DNA from: JBHFEI01 sp041928815 | GTDB lineage: Bacteria; Pseudomonadota; Alphaproteobacteria; Rhizobiales; Rhizobiaceae | DNA length: 64,000 nucleotides | Assembly (NCBI RefSeq): GCF_041928815.1 | Contig: NZ_JBHFEI010000004.1 | Span: 306,493 to 370,492 of the forward strand | Reading direction: 5' to 3' | Part shown: positions 23,923 through 31,609 of the stretch, in pieces | Numbering within the stretch: position 1 is the stretch's first letter | Layout of the letters: the number at the start of each line of letters is the position of its first letter | The notes under the pieces: model-generated | The model's input: the letters and a program-made list of their open reading frames with translations, nothing else | Databases searched by the model: none | What the model was told of the DNA's origin: nothing | Made by a program: the position numbers and the translations under genes

Positions 23923-25167
23923 TCAACCGTTTTTGTCGTCGTTCGGCCGCGCCGCCAGCCGGTTGAAGAAGAAGGACGTCCTCAAAAGGTGGCGGAAACG
24001 CATGCGCCGGGCTTCCCGCGGAACCGAGCCGCGCGCCGTCATCCGCCGCAGCGTGTAGAGGATGAAGAGGAACAGCACGGCCGAGGTGTAGACGAAGAGC
24101 GCCTGGGGCCCGAAACCGTCGAGCAGGACGGAGGCGAAGAGCGGGCCGATGACCGAGCCGAGCGACCAGAAGAACAGCATGCCGGCGGAGACCAACGCGT
24201 GCTGCCCCTCGGCCGCATGGTCGTTGGCATGGGCCGAGCACAGCGAATAGAGCGGCATGGCGAAGGCGCCGAAGACGAAGATGCCGACATAGTTGGAAAA
24301 CGCCGCGTCGCCGGCGAAGAAGGCGAGGAACAGGCCCGCGGCAAGCGAGCCAATGGTGGCGACGAGGATGACGAGGCGCCGGTCGAGCCGGTCCGAATAG
24401 ACGCCGAGCGGATATTGCAGCACGACGCCGCCGACGATGCCGAGGCTCATGAAGGTGGCGATCGAGGTGACGGACAGGCCGATGCCGTCGGCGTAGATCG
24501 GCCCGAGCGCGCGGAAGGTCGAGTTGGTGAGGCCGACGACGATGCAGCCGACGGTCGCCAGCGGCGAGATGTTCCACAGGGCCCTGACATCGAAGCGGAT
24601 GGCGTCCGGCGCGCCGGGGCTCGTCCGGTCGGCAAGCGAGATCGGCACCAGCGACAGGGCGAGCGCCATGGCGACGATGGCAAAGAGCTGGAAACCGTCG
24701 ATGCCGACCGCCGGGATCAGGTATTGCGCCGCCGTTACCGAGCCGAGATCGACGACGCGGTAGATCGACAGGGTGCGTGCCCGGTTGGCGTTGGTGACGC
24801 GGGCGTTGAGCCAGCTTTCGACGGTGGCGAAGAGCGAGGCGAAGCAGATGCCGGCAACGAGCCGCATCGCGAACCAGAATGCCGGGTCGATGAGAAGCAC
24901 CATGGCGATCGCGGATGCCGAAGCGATCGCCGCCATGGCGGAGAAGGTGCGGATATGGCCGATCGCCCGCAGCACCCGCGTGACATAGATGCAGCCGATG
25001 GCGAACCCGATGTTGTAGCCGGTGCCGACCAGTCCGATCAGCGAGGGCGAGAAGCCTTCGTCAAGCGCGCGCAGCGAGATGTAGGTGCCCTGCAGCCCGT
25101 TGCCGCCGATCAGGATGCCGGCGGTGACGAGCAGCGGAACGAGGGGGCGGATCTGGGACTGGGACAT
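23923..25167 (-). CDS. MFS transporter
   Basis: The 414-residue protein has about twelve hydrophobic segments and the MFS loop motif GVYSDRLDRRLVI between the two halves. The N-terminal IGLVGTGYNIGFAIGCIYV and FATVESWLNARV blocks resemble the YcaD/UMF-type branch of sugar and drug permeases. The substrate is unknown. I chose the ATG at 25167 (MSQSQIRPLVPLLVTAG) because the first membrane segment follows directly; an upstream extension to 25332 is Arg-rich and unlikely. The next gene upstream is the diguanylate cyclase on the same strand, 103 bp away. Confidence 0.87.
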   Translation of the reverse strand: MSQSQIRPLVPLLVTAGILIGGNGLQGTYISLRALDEGFSPSLIGLVGTGYNIGFAIGCIYVTRVLRAIGHIRTFSAMAAIASASAIAMVLLIDPAFWFAMRLVAGICFASLFATVESWLNARVTNANRARTLSIYRVVDLGSVTAAQYLIPAVGIDGFQLFAIVAMALALSLVPISLADRTSPGAPDAIRFDVRALWNISPLATVGCIVVGLTNSTFRALGPIYADGIGLSVTSIATFMSLGIVGGVVLQYPLGVYSDRLDRRLVILVATIGSLAAGLFLAFFAGDAAFSNYVGIFVFGAFAMPLYSLCSAHANDHAAEGQHALVSAGMLFFWSLGSVIGPLFASVLLDGFGPQALFVYTSAVLFLFILYTLRRMTARGSVPREARRMRFRHLLRTSFFFNRLAARPNDDKNG

Positions 25168-25270
25168 GGCGGCATGAGAGGGACGGCTTCCGCGCGACCG
25201 GCAGCGGGATGGCCTTCCGACTTCTAGCCAGAGCCGGGCCGCACAGACAGTCAAGAATTGGCCGGGCGCG

Positions 25271-27106
25271 TCACAAACCGTGTAACGGCGCGGCCTCGTG
25301 CGTCGAGGGGCTTCCCGCCGCGGGCGGGGCATGGCCCGTGACCGGCGCGACGACCACGCGGTTGCGGCCGCTCGACTTCGCCATCAGCAGCGCCCCGTCC
25401 GCGCGCGCGAGAAGGCCTGTCGCCGGCTCCGAGGCCAGGCCTTCGGCGGCGCCGATCGAGACGGTCACCGGCCCGAGCGTCTGCCCGTTATGGGAGAGCG
25501 GGACGTCGCCGATCGCCCTGCGGATCGTCTCGCCGCATTCGACCGCGAGGCGGGCATCGTCGCCGTGGAGAAGGACGGCGAATTCCTCGCCGCCGAACCG
25601 GTAGGCCCGCCCGGCCGCGCCGAGACTGTCCTCGATCCGGCGCGCGACATGCTGCATGACGCGGTCCCCGGCCTCGTGGCCGAATTCGTCGTTGAAGCGC
25701 TTGAAGCGATCGATGTCGATCATCAGGCAGGCAAGCGCGTCGCCGCCGCCATGGCCGAGCCGGCGCAGCGCCTCCTCGAGCGCCCGCCGGTTCAGAAGGC
25801 CCGTCAGCGGATCGTGGGAGGCGAGCGCGCTCAAACGGTCGCGCATCTGCAGGTTGGCGAGCGCCAGGCCGATGTTCTCGGCGATGATCTCCAGATAGAG
25901 CCGCGCCGTTTCGGCGGCCGAGGCATGGCTCGCGCGTTCCTCGAAATAGAGCAGGCCGATCATCTCGCCCTGGGCCGTCAGCGGCACGCAGAGGCCCGGC
26001 ATGTCGCCCTCGGTGAGGTGCTGGCAGCTGACATCGCTCGAATCGCGGTTGCTGACATGGGGCCGGCCGCGCCGCAGGCCCCAGCAGCAGTCGGCGGCGA
26101 AGGCCGACAGCGAATGGCGCGGCGTCGACCAGAGGCCGAGCGTCACCAGTTCGGCCCGCGCGTCGTCGAGCACGTAGAGCCGGCCGGCGAGCCCGGGGAA
26201 GATCTGCGGCACGAAGCGGGCGACGACCTCGGCGAGCTCGACCCGGCTCTGGCAGGCCTGCATCCGGTGCAGCATCTGCAGGATCATGTCCTTCATCTGC
26301 TGGTCGAGCCGCCGCTCCGCGTCGAGCCGCTCGCGTTCCAGCCCGTTCAGCCGGAAGACGTTGATCGCCTCGCTCATCTCGCCGATCTCGTCCTGGCGGC
26401 GATCGACGGGCATTTCGATGGCGTAGTCCTGCTTTGCCATGCGGTTGACGATGCTGGTCATCTCGACGAGCGGCCGCGCGATGCGGCGCTTGACGATAAA
26501 ATAGAGCACGCCGAGAAACACCGCCGCCGTCAGCGCCAGCATGATCTTGGCCAGCGTCCCGTAAAGGTCGGCGCGCAGCTTGGCCTGGCCGAGCGCGCCA
26601 TCCGCCCGGGCGGTGACGAGGGTGCGGAACTGGGCCGCCTTCTCGAGGAGATCCGACTGCAGCCGCTCGTGTTCCGGGCCGAAAAGCGTCCGCCGTGCCC
26701 CCTCGACGTCTCCTGCGGCATAGGCGTCGATCGCGGCGCGTTCCAGCGCGTCGAGCGCTAGGGAATCGATGCCGATGCGTTCGAGGATCGCCACCTCCGC
26801 CGCCGGCAGGTCATGCGCCTTCATCGCCTCGATCCGCGCTTCCCGGGTCTGCTGCTCGTTCTCGCGCCCGTGGAAGGCGTCGAGATGCCGCGCCTCGCCG
26901 CGCATGACGTAGAGCCGCGCCTCGTCGCTGCGCTCCTCCATGCCGAGCGCGAGATCTTCGGCGAGTTCCTCCAGCACGAGCCGCTTCTCGACGGCGACGC
27001 GTTCGCCCTCCGCGCCTTCGACCGACAGAAGGAAGGCGCCGCCCGAGATGAGGGTAAGGGCGACGGTGATGCCGTAGGCCCAGTTGGTGATGGCGCTGAT
27101 CTTCAT
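25271..27106 (-). CDS. Membrane-bound HAMP-GAF-GGDEF diguanylate cyclase
   Basis: Predicted to make cyclic di-GMP from two GTP at the inner membrane. Order in the 611 residues: membrane helix about 9-29; periplasmic helical sensor about 30-185; second helix about 189-211; HAMP domain to about 262 (RRIARPLVEMTSIVNRMA); a GAF-like sensor (about 285-420) with several cysteines (FAADCCWGLRRG, SDVSCQHL); and a GGDEF domain with DPLTGLLNRR and the catalytic loop RFGGEEFAVLL. The allosteric RxxD inhibition site expected just before the loop is absent (GAAGRAY instead). The gene diverges from aspS across a spacer holding a perfect 14-bp inverted repeat. Confidence 0.92.
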   Translation of the reverse strand: MKISAITNWAYGITVALTLISGGAFLLSVEGAEGERVAVEKRLVLEELAEDLALGMEERSDEARLYVMRGEARHLDAFHGRENEQQTREARIEAMKAHDLPAAEVAILERIGIDSLALDALERAAIDAYAAGDVEGARRTLFGPEHERLQSDLLEKAAQFRTLVTARADGALGQAKLRADLYGTLAKIMLALTAAVFLGVLYFIVKRRIARPLVEMTSIVNRMAKQDYAIEMPVDRRQDEIGEMSEAINVFRLNGLERERLDAERRLDQQMKDMILQMLHRMQACQSRVELAEVVARFVPQIFPGLAGRLYVLDDARAELVTLGLWSTPRHSLSAFAADCCWGLRRGRPHVSNRDSSDVSCQHLTEGDMPGLCVPLTAQGEMIGLLYFEERASHASAAETARLYLEIIAENIGLALANLQMRDRLSALASHDPLTGLLNRRALEEALRRLGHGGGDALACLMIDIDRFKRFNDEFGHEAGDRVMQHVARRIEDSLGAAGRAYRFGGEEFAVLLHGDDARLAVECGETIRRAIGDVPLSHNGQTLGPVTVSIGAAEGLASEPATGLLARADGALLMAKSSGRNRVVVAPVTGHAPPAAGSPSTHEAAPLHGL

Positions 27107-27152
27107 GGCCGCAGTCTATACAGAAGAATTGAACGGGATTTAAACGTCTCCG

Positions 27153-27189
27153 GGCGCAGAAATCGTGTTTATCGGACGATTTCTGCGCC
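27153..27189. promoter_or_regulatory. Perfect 14-bp inverted repeat in a divergent promoter region
   Basis: GGCGCAGAAATCGT (27153-27166) and ACGATTTCTGCGCC (27176-27189) are exact reverse complements with a 9-base spacer GTTTATCGG. It lies 47 bp upstream of the diguanylate cyclase start and about 200 bp upstream of aspS. Both genes point away, so a terminator role is unlikely; an operator or a leader-RNA hairpin is more plausible. Confidence 0.65.
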
Positions 27190-27387
27190 AATCCGGGACC
27201 CCGGCCGGATTCGGGATTGCCGGCGGCAGCGTGCGTCTGCGTGCCGGCGGGACGGCGCGCGGCACAGGTGCCCTTCGTCGTCCCTTGACAAACGGAGGCG
27301 GCCATGCGCTTGTCCGGCCCGATTTTGATGGGTCGCTGCGCGTGTCTTCGCGCCGGCTGGCCGTGCCGTTTCCGGGATTTGACCACG

Positions 27388-29175
27388 ATGCATCGTTACC
27401 GCAGCCACACCTGTGCCGCCCTCCGCAAGTCGGATGTCGGCTCCACCGTCCGCCTGTCGGGCTGGGTCCATCGCGTTCGCGACCATGGCGGCGTTCTCTT
27501 CATCGACCTGCGTGACCATTACGGCATGACGCAGGTGGTTGCCGATCCCGACAGCCCCGCCTTCGCGCTGGCCGAGAAGGTGCGCAGCGAATGGGTGGTG
27601 CGCATCGACGGCGTGGTCAAGGCGCGCACGGAGGAGACGGTCAACAGGGGCATGCCGACCGGCGAGATCGAGCTCTATGCGCGCGAGATCGAGGTGCTTT
27701 CGGTGGCGAAGGAACTGCCGCTGCCGGTCTTCGGCGAGCCGGATTACCCGGAAGACGTGCGGCTGAAATACCGCTTCCTTGACCTGCGCCGCGAGACCCT
27801 GCACAAGAACATCGTCCGGCGCACGCAGATCGTGTCCTCGATCCGCCGCGGCATGGGCGATGCCGGCTTTGCCGAATACACGACGCCGATCCTGACCGCT
27901 TCCTCGCCGGAGGGCGCGCGCGACTTCCTTGTGCCGAGCCGCATCCATGAGGGCAAGTTCTTCGCCCTGCCGCAGGCGCCGCAGCAGTACAAGCAACTCC
28001 TGATGGTCGCCGGCTTCGACCGCTATTTCCAGATCGCGCCCTGTTTCCGCGACGAGGACCCGCGCGCCGACCGCCTGCCGGGCGAATTCTACCAGCTCGA
28101 CCTCGAAATGAGCTTCGTCACCCAGGAAGACGTCTGGGAGACGGTCGAGCCGGTGATGACGCGGGTGTTCGAGGAGTTCGCCGAGGGCAAGCCGGTCACC
28201 AACAACTGGCCGCGCATTCCCTATGACGTGTCGATCCGCAAATACGGCTCCGACAAGCCGGACCTGCGCAACCCGATCGAGATGCAGGCCGTGACCGAGC
28301 ATTTCGCGGGCTCCGGCTTCAAGGTCTTCGCCAACATGATCGCGTCGAACCCGAAGGTCGAGGTCTGGGCCATTCCGGCGAAGACCGGCGGCAGCCGCGC
28401 CTTCTGCGACCGGATGAACGCCTGGGCGCAGTCGACCGGCCAGCCCGGCCTCGGCTACATCTTCTGGCGCAGCGAGAACGGAACGATGGAAGGGGCCGGC
28501 CCGCTTGCGAAGAACGTCGGGCCCGAGCGTACCGAGGCGATCCGCACCCAGATGGGCCTTTCCGACGGCGACGCCTGCTTCTTCGTCGCCGGCGACCCGG
28601 CGAAGTTCTACAAGTTCGCGGGCGAAGCACGCACGCGCGCCGGCGAGGAACTCAACCTCGTCGACCGCGACCGTTTCGACTTCTGCTGGATCGTCGATTT
28701 CCCCTTCTACGAGTGGAACGAGGACGAGAAGAAGCTCGACTTTGCCCACAACCCCTTCTCGATGCCGCAGGGCGGCATCGCGGCGCTCGACGGCGAGGAT
28801 CCGCTGGCGATCAAGGCCTTCCAGTATGACGCCGTCTGCAACGGCTTCGAGATCGCCTCCGGCTCGATCCGCAACCAGTCGCCCGAGCTGATGGTCAAGG
28901 CCTTCGAGAAGGTCGGCCTGTCGCAGACGGACGTGGAGGAGCGTTTCGGCGGCCTTTACCGTGCCTTCCAGTACGGCGCCCCCCCGCATGGCGGCTGCGC
29001 CTTCGGCATCGACCGTGTCGTGATGCTGCTGGTCGGGGCGAAGAACCTGCGCGAGATCTCGCTCTTCCCCATGAACCAGCAGGCGCAGGATCTGCTGATG
29101 GGCGCGCCGAGCCCGGCAACGCCCGCGCAGCTGCGCGAGCTGGCGCTGAGGGTCGTGCCGACGAAGAAGGACTGA
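27388..29175 (+). CDS. aspS: Aspartyl-tRNA synthetase
   Basis: This class II synthetase charges tRNA with aspartate. The 595-residue protein has an N-terminal OB-fold anticodon-binding domain (VRLSGWVHRVRDHGGVLFIDLRDHYG) and class II motif 1 (EYTTPILTASSPEGARDFLV). Motif 2 is FRDEDPRADRLPGEFYQLD, a GAD insertion domain lies at about 285-420, and motif 3 is GGCAFGIDRVVMLL. Full length suits the bacterial type. I chose the ATG at 27388 (MHRYRSHTCAALRKSDVG), the standard start. The long upstream spacer (27107-27387) carries the inverted repeat and a TTGACA at 27287 that could serve as a -35 element. Confidence 0.96.
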   Translation: MHRYRSHTCAALRKSDVGSTVRLSGWVHRVRDHGGVLFIDLRDHYGMTQVVADPDSPAFALAEKVRSEWVVRIDGVVKARTEETVNRGMPTGEIELYAREIEVLSVAKELPLPVFGEPDYPEDVRLKYRFLDLRRETLHKNIVRRTQIVSSIRRGMGDAGFAEYTTPILTASSPEGARDFLVPSRIHEGKFFALPQAPQQYKQLLMVAGFDRYFQIAPCFRDEDPRADRLPGEFYQLDLEMSFVTQEDVWETVEPVMTRVFEEFAEGKPVTNNWPRIPYDVSIRKYGSDKPDLRNPIEMQAVTEHFAGSGFKVFANMIASNPKVEVWAIPAKTGGSRAFCDRMNAWAQSTGQPGLGYIFWRSENGTMEGAGPLAKNVGPERTEAIRTQMGLSDGDACFFVAGDPAKFYKFAGEARTRAGEELNLVDRDRFDFCWIVDFPFYEWNEDEKKLDFAHNPFSMPQGGIAALDGEDPLAIKAFQYDAVCNGFEIASGSIRNQSPELMVKAFEKVGLSQTDVEERFGGLYRAFQYGAPPHGGCAFGIDRVVMLLVGAKNLREISLFPMNQQAQDLLMGAPSPATPAQLRELALRVVPTKKD

Positions 29176-29245
29176 GGGAGCCGGGGGGAACCATTCCGGC
29201 GTCCGCGGTGTTCTGAACGTGCTCAAACACCTTCAGGAGACACAG

Positions 29246-29635
29246 ATGCGCATGCTTCCCCTTGCAGCCAGGATTGCCGGCCCCGCCCTTGCCGCCTCTC
29301 TCCTGTCGGGCCTTCTTCTGACCGGCACCGCCCGGGCCCAGGACGTGGAGGTCATCGTCACCGATCCCGTGATCGAGAGCCCCGCGGTGGCGACCGATCC
29401 GTCGGTGACGGCCTCGACGGTGGTGACCGTGCCGGGCGAGGTCCGCACCTATGTTCTCGAGCAGGATGTGCCGTCGATCGCCTATGACGGCGACGTGCTG
29501 ATCGGAGAGGTGCTGCCGCAGTCGGTCGAGACCCATGTGATCGACGGAAACGGCAGCTACGCCTATACGGTCGTCAACGAACGCCACGTCGTCGTCGACC
29601 CGCAGACGCGCCAGGTGATCGAGATCATCGAGTAA
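29246..29635 (+). CDS. DUF1236-type exported protein
   Basis: The ATG at 29246 follows AGGAGA. The 129-residue precursor has a signal peptide (MRMLPLAARIAGPALAASLL to TARAQ). The mature part is Val/Thr-rich, then carries a conserved module (TYVLEQDVPSIAYDGDVLIG; LPQSVETHVI; YAYTVVNERHVVVDPQTRQV) that matches the DUF1236 pattern of rhizobial periplasmic proteins. Function is unknown. It follows aspS by 70 bp on the same strand and precedes the hairpin region that ends in a strong terminator at 29744-29787. Confidence 0.82.
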   Translation: MRMLPLAARIAGPALAASLLSGLLLTGTARAQDVEVIVTDPVIESPAVATDPSVTASTVVTVPGEVRTYVLEQDVPSIAYDGDVLIGEVLPQSVETHVIDGNGSYAYTVVNERHVVVDPQTRQVIEIIE

Positions 29636-29670
29636 GGCCTTTGCGTATGGCGGGCGCGATCTTTCGCGTT

Positions 29671-29787
29671 CCGCTTCCCGATAGGGAGACAAAGCGGACG
29701 TCATCATCCGCGAGACGCTTTCGTCTCCCGTACTTCCTTCCCTATGCCTCCAATCCCGACAAGCGGTTTCGGAGGCATTTTCATTTT
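29671..29787 (+). ncRNA. Candidate small RNA or 3'UTR RNA with three hairpins
   Basis: Three stems occur in a row. Hairpin A is CCGCTTCCC/GGG-bulge-AAGCGG at 29671-29697. Hairpin B is GAGACG/CGTCTC with a CTTT loop at 29712-29727. A single-stranded CU-rich stretch TACTTCCTTCCCT (29731-29743) follows, then terminator hairpin C (29744-29778) with a U-tract. This layout, with a CU-rich anti-Shine-Dalgarno-like segment before a terminator, resembles rhizobial trans-acting sRNAs. I could not identify a clear promoter; it may instead be processed from the DUF1236 mRNA, whose stop is 36 bp upstream. No known family is claimed. Confidence 0.45.
29744..29787 (+). terminator. Rho-independent terminator before the SulP gene
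   Basis: ATGCCTCC (29744-29751) pairs with GGAGGCAT (29771-29778), followed by TTTCATTTTT. It ends the DUF1236 transcript or the candidate sRNA. Confidence 0.85.
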
Positions 29788-29998
29788 TCGAGATGATCGA
29801 TCCTTGCCCGCCGCGTCGCTGTCGCCGGAGCGGGATTGCAGGGCGGTCGCAAACAGGCTATCGCTGGGGCATCGCAAGGACTCGGGTGAAACTCCCGGGT
29901 GGCTCTTCTGGCCGCCGATCCGCCAGACAACGCAAAGCATCCCCATTTCCCCGCCGGCGCCCCGCCGGTCGATGCGATCAATTTGCGAAAACGATCCC
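29788..29998 (+). promoter_or_regulatory. Structured 5' leader of the SulP gene (possible cis-acting RNA)
   Basis: The roughly 210 bp between the terminator and the SulP start contain a hairpin CGGG-TGAAACT-CCCG around 29883-29897 and other complementary GC-rich blocks such as GCCGGCGCCCCGCCGG near the start codon. A conserved RNA motif called sul1 has been described upstream of sulfate transporter genes in alphaproteobacteria; the context fits, but I cannot confirm its consensus by eye. Confidence 0.3.
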
Positions 29999-31483
29999 AT
30001 GAATAGATTTCAATCCTACCGCCGCGCGTGGTTTTCCAACATCCGTGGAGACGTGCTCTCCGGCATCGTCGTCGCCCTTGCCCTCATTCCCGAGGCGATC
30101 GGTTTCTCCGTCATCGCCGGCGTCGATCCCAAGCTCGGCCTCTACGCCTCCTTCGCGATCGCCTGCGTCTCCGCCTTCACCGGCGGAAGGCCCGGCATGA
30201 TTTCCGCCGCGACCGCCGCGACCGCCGTGCTGATGGTCACGCTGGTACGCGACCACGGCATCCAGTATCTCTTCGCCGCAACGATCCTGATGGGCATCCT
30301 GCAGATCCTTGCCGGCGTCCTCCGACTTGGCCGGGTGATGCGCTTCGTGTCGCGCTCCGTCATCACCGGCTTCGTCAACGCGCTGGCGATCCTGATCTTC
30401 ATGGCGCAGTTGCCGGAACTGATCGGCGTTCCGGCCATCACCTACCCGATGATCGCCGCCGGGCTCGCGATCATCTATCTCTTTCCCTACGTCACGAAGG
30501 CCATTCCCTCGCCGCTGGTGGCGATCCTCGTCCTGACGGGCGTCTCCCTCTGGTTCGGCTTCGACCTGCGCACCGTCGGCGATCTCGGCGAACTGCCCTC
30601 GACCCTGCCGGTGCTCGCCTTGCCGGACGTGCCGCTGACATTCGAGACGCTTACGATCATCTTCCCCTATTCCGTGGCGCTCGCTGCCGTCGGCCTGCTC
30701 GAATCGCTGCTGACGGCGCAGATCGTCGACGACATGACCGACACCGGCAGCGACAAGAACCAGGAATGCGTCGGCCAGGGCACGAGCAACATCGCTTCGG
30801 CCCTGATCGGCGGCATGGGCGGCTGCGCCATGATCGGCCAGTCGGTGATCAACGTCTCGTCGGGCGGCCGGGGACGGCTTTCCACCTTCGTCGCCGGCGC
30901 CTTCCTCCTGTTCCTGATCCTCGTGCTGGACGATCTGGTGCGCATCATCCCGATGGCGGCGCTGGTCGCGGTGATGATCATGGTGTCGATCGGCACCTTC
31001 TCCTGGCGCTCGATCCTCGATCTCGGCCGCAATCCGCTGCCCTCGTCGGTCGTCATGCTGGCAACCGTCGCCACCGTCGTCCTTACCCATGATCTCGCCA
31101 AGGGCGTGCTCGTCGGCGTGCTGCTCTCCGGTGTCTTCTTCGCCGGCAAGGTGGCGAAACTCTTCCGGGTCCGGTCCGAACCGGCAAGCGGGGCGGGGCA
31201 TCGCCGCTATCTCGTCGAGGGACAGGTCTTCTTCGCCTCGACCGAAGCCTTCATCGCCGCCTTCGATTTCGCCGAGCCGGTCAAGCATGTGACCATCGAC
31301 GTCTCCGACGCCCATCTCTGGGATATTTCCGCCGTCGGCGCGCTCGACAAGGTGGTGCTGAAATATCGCCGGGCCGGCGTGGAGGTCGATGTCGTCGGCC
31401 TGAACGCGGCAAGCGCCCACATGCTCGACCGCTTCGCCGTCCACGACAAGCCCGGGGCCGGTGCGGCTGCGGTGGGACACTGA
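29999..31483 (+). CDS. SulP family inorganic anion transporter with STAS domain
   Basis: The 494-residue membrane protein has a SulP/SLC26 transmembrane core beginning GDVLSGIVVALALIPEAIGF. Conserved segments include GVDPKLGLYASF, GRPGMISAATAATAVLMV and a central helix with VGLLESLLTAQIVDDMT; the GQGTSNIASALIGGMGGCAM segment follows. A C-terminal cytoplasmic STAS domain begins near 400 (VEGQVFFASTEAFIAAFDF; HLWDISAVGALDKVV). It imports sulfate, bicarbonate or another oxyanion; the exact substrate is not predictable. I chose the ATG at 29999 (MNRFQSYRRAWFSN); the open frame extends to 29744 through the leader but that part looks non-coding. Confidence 0.92.
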   Translation: MNRFQSYRRAWFSNIRGDVLSGIVVALALIPEAIGFSVIAGVDPKLGLYASFAIACVSAFTGGRPGMISAATAATAVLMVTLVRDHGIQYLFAATILMGILQILAGVLRLGRVMRFVSRSVITGFVNALAILIFMAQLPELIGVPAITYPMIAAGLAIIYLFPYVTKAIPSPLVAILVLTGVSLWFGFDLRTVGDLGELPSTLPVLALPDVPLTFETLTIIFPYSVALAAVGLLESLLTAQIVDDMTDTGSDKNQECVGQGTSNIASALIGGMGGCAMIGQSVINVSSGGRGRLSTFVAGAFLLFLILVLDDLVRIIPMAALVAVMIMVSIGTFSWRSILDLGRNPLPSSVVMLATVATVVLTHDLAKGVLVGVLLSGVFFAGKVAKLFRVRSEPASGAGHRRYLVEGQVFFASTEAFIAAFDFAEPVKHVTIDVSDAHLWDISAVGALDKVVLKYRRAGVEVDVVGLNAASAHMLDRFAVHDKPGAGAAAVGH

Positions 31484-31609
31484 GCGCCGGCATATTGCCC
31501 GCAAACCACCATCGGAACAGCCGCATTCCGGACGGAAACGGCCGCAATCGCGACGGACTGTCGCGGTCGCACCGGTTCGATTCGCCGGTTCATCCTGTGG
31601 AGGCTGTCC

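Noticed and set aside
29870..29940. Possible cobalamin riboswitch in the SulP leader (GGGTGAAACTCC resembles part of its core)
   Set aside because: The diagnostic B12 box (GCCACTG-like) is absent, and the gene is an anion transporter with no cobalamin link.
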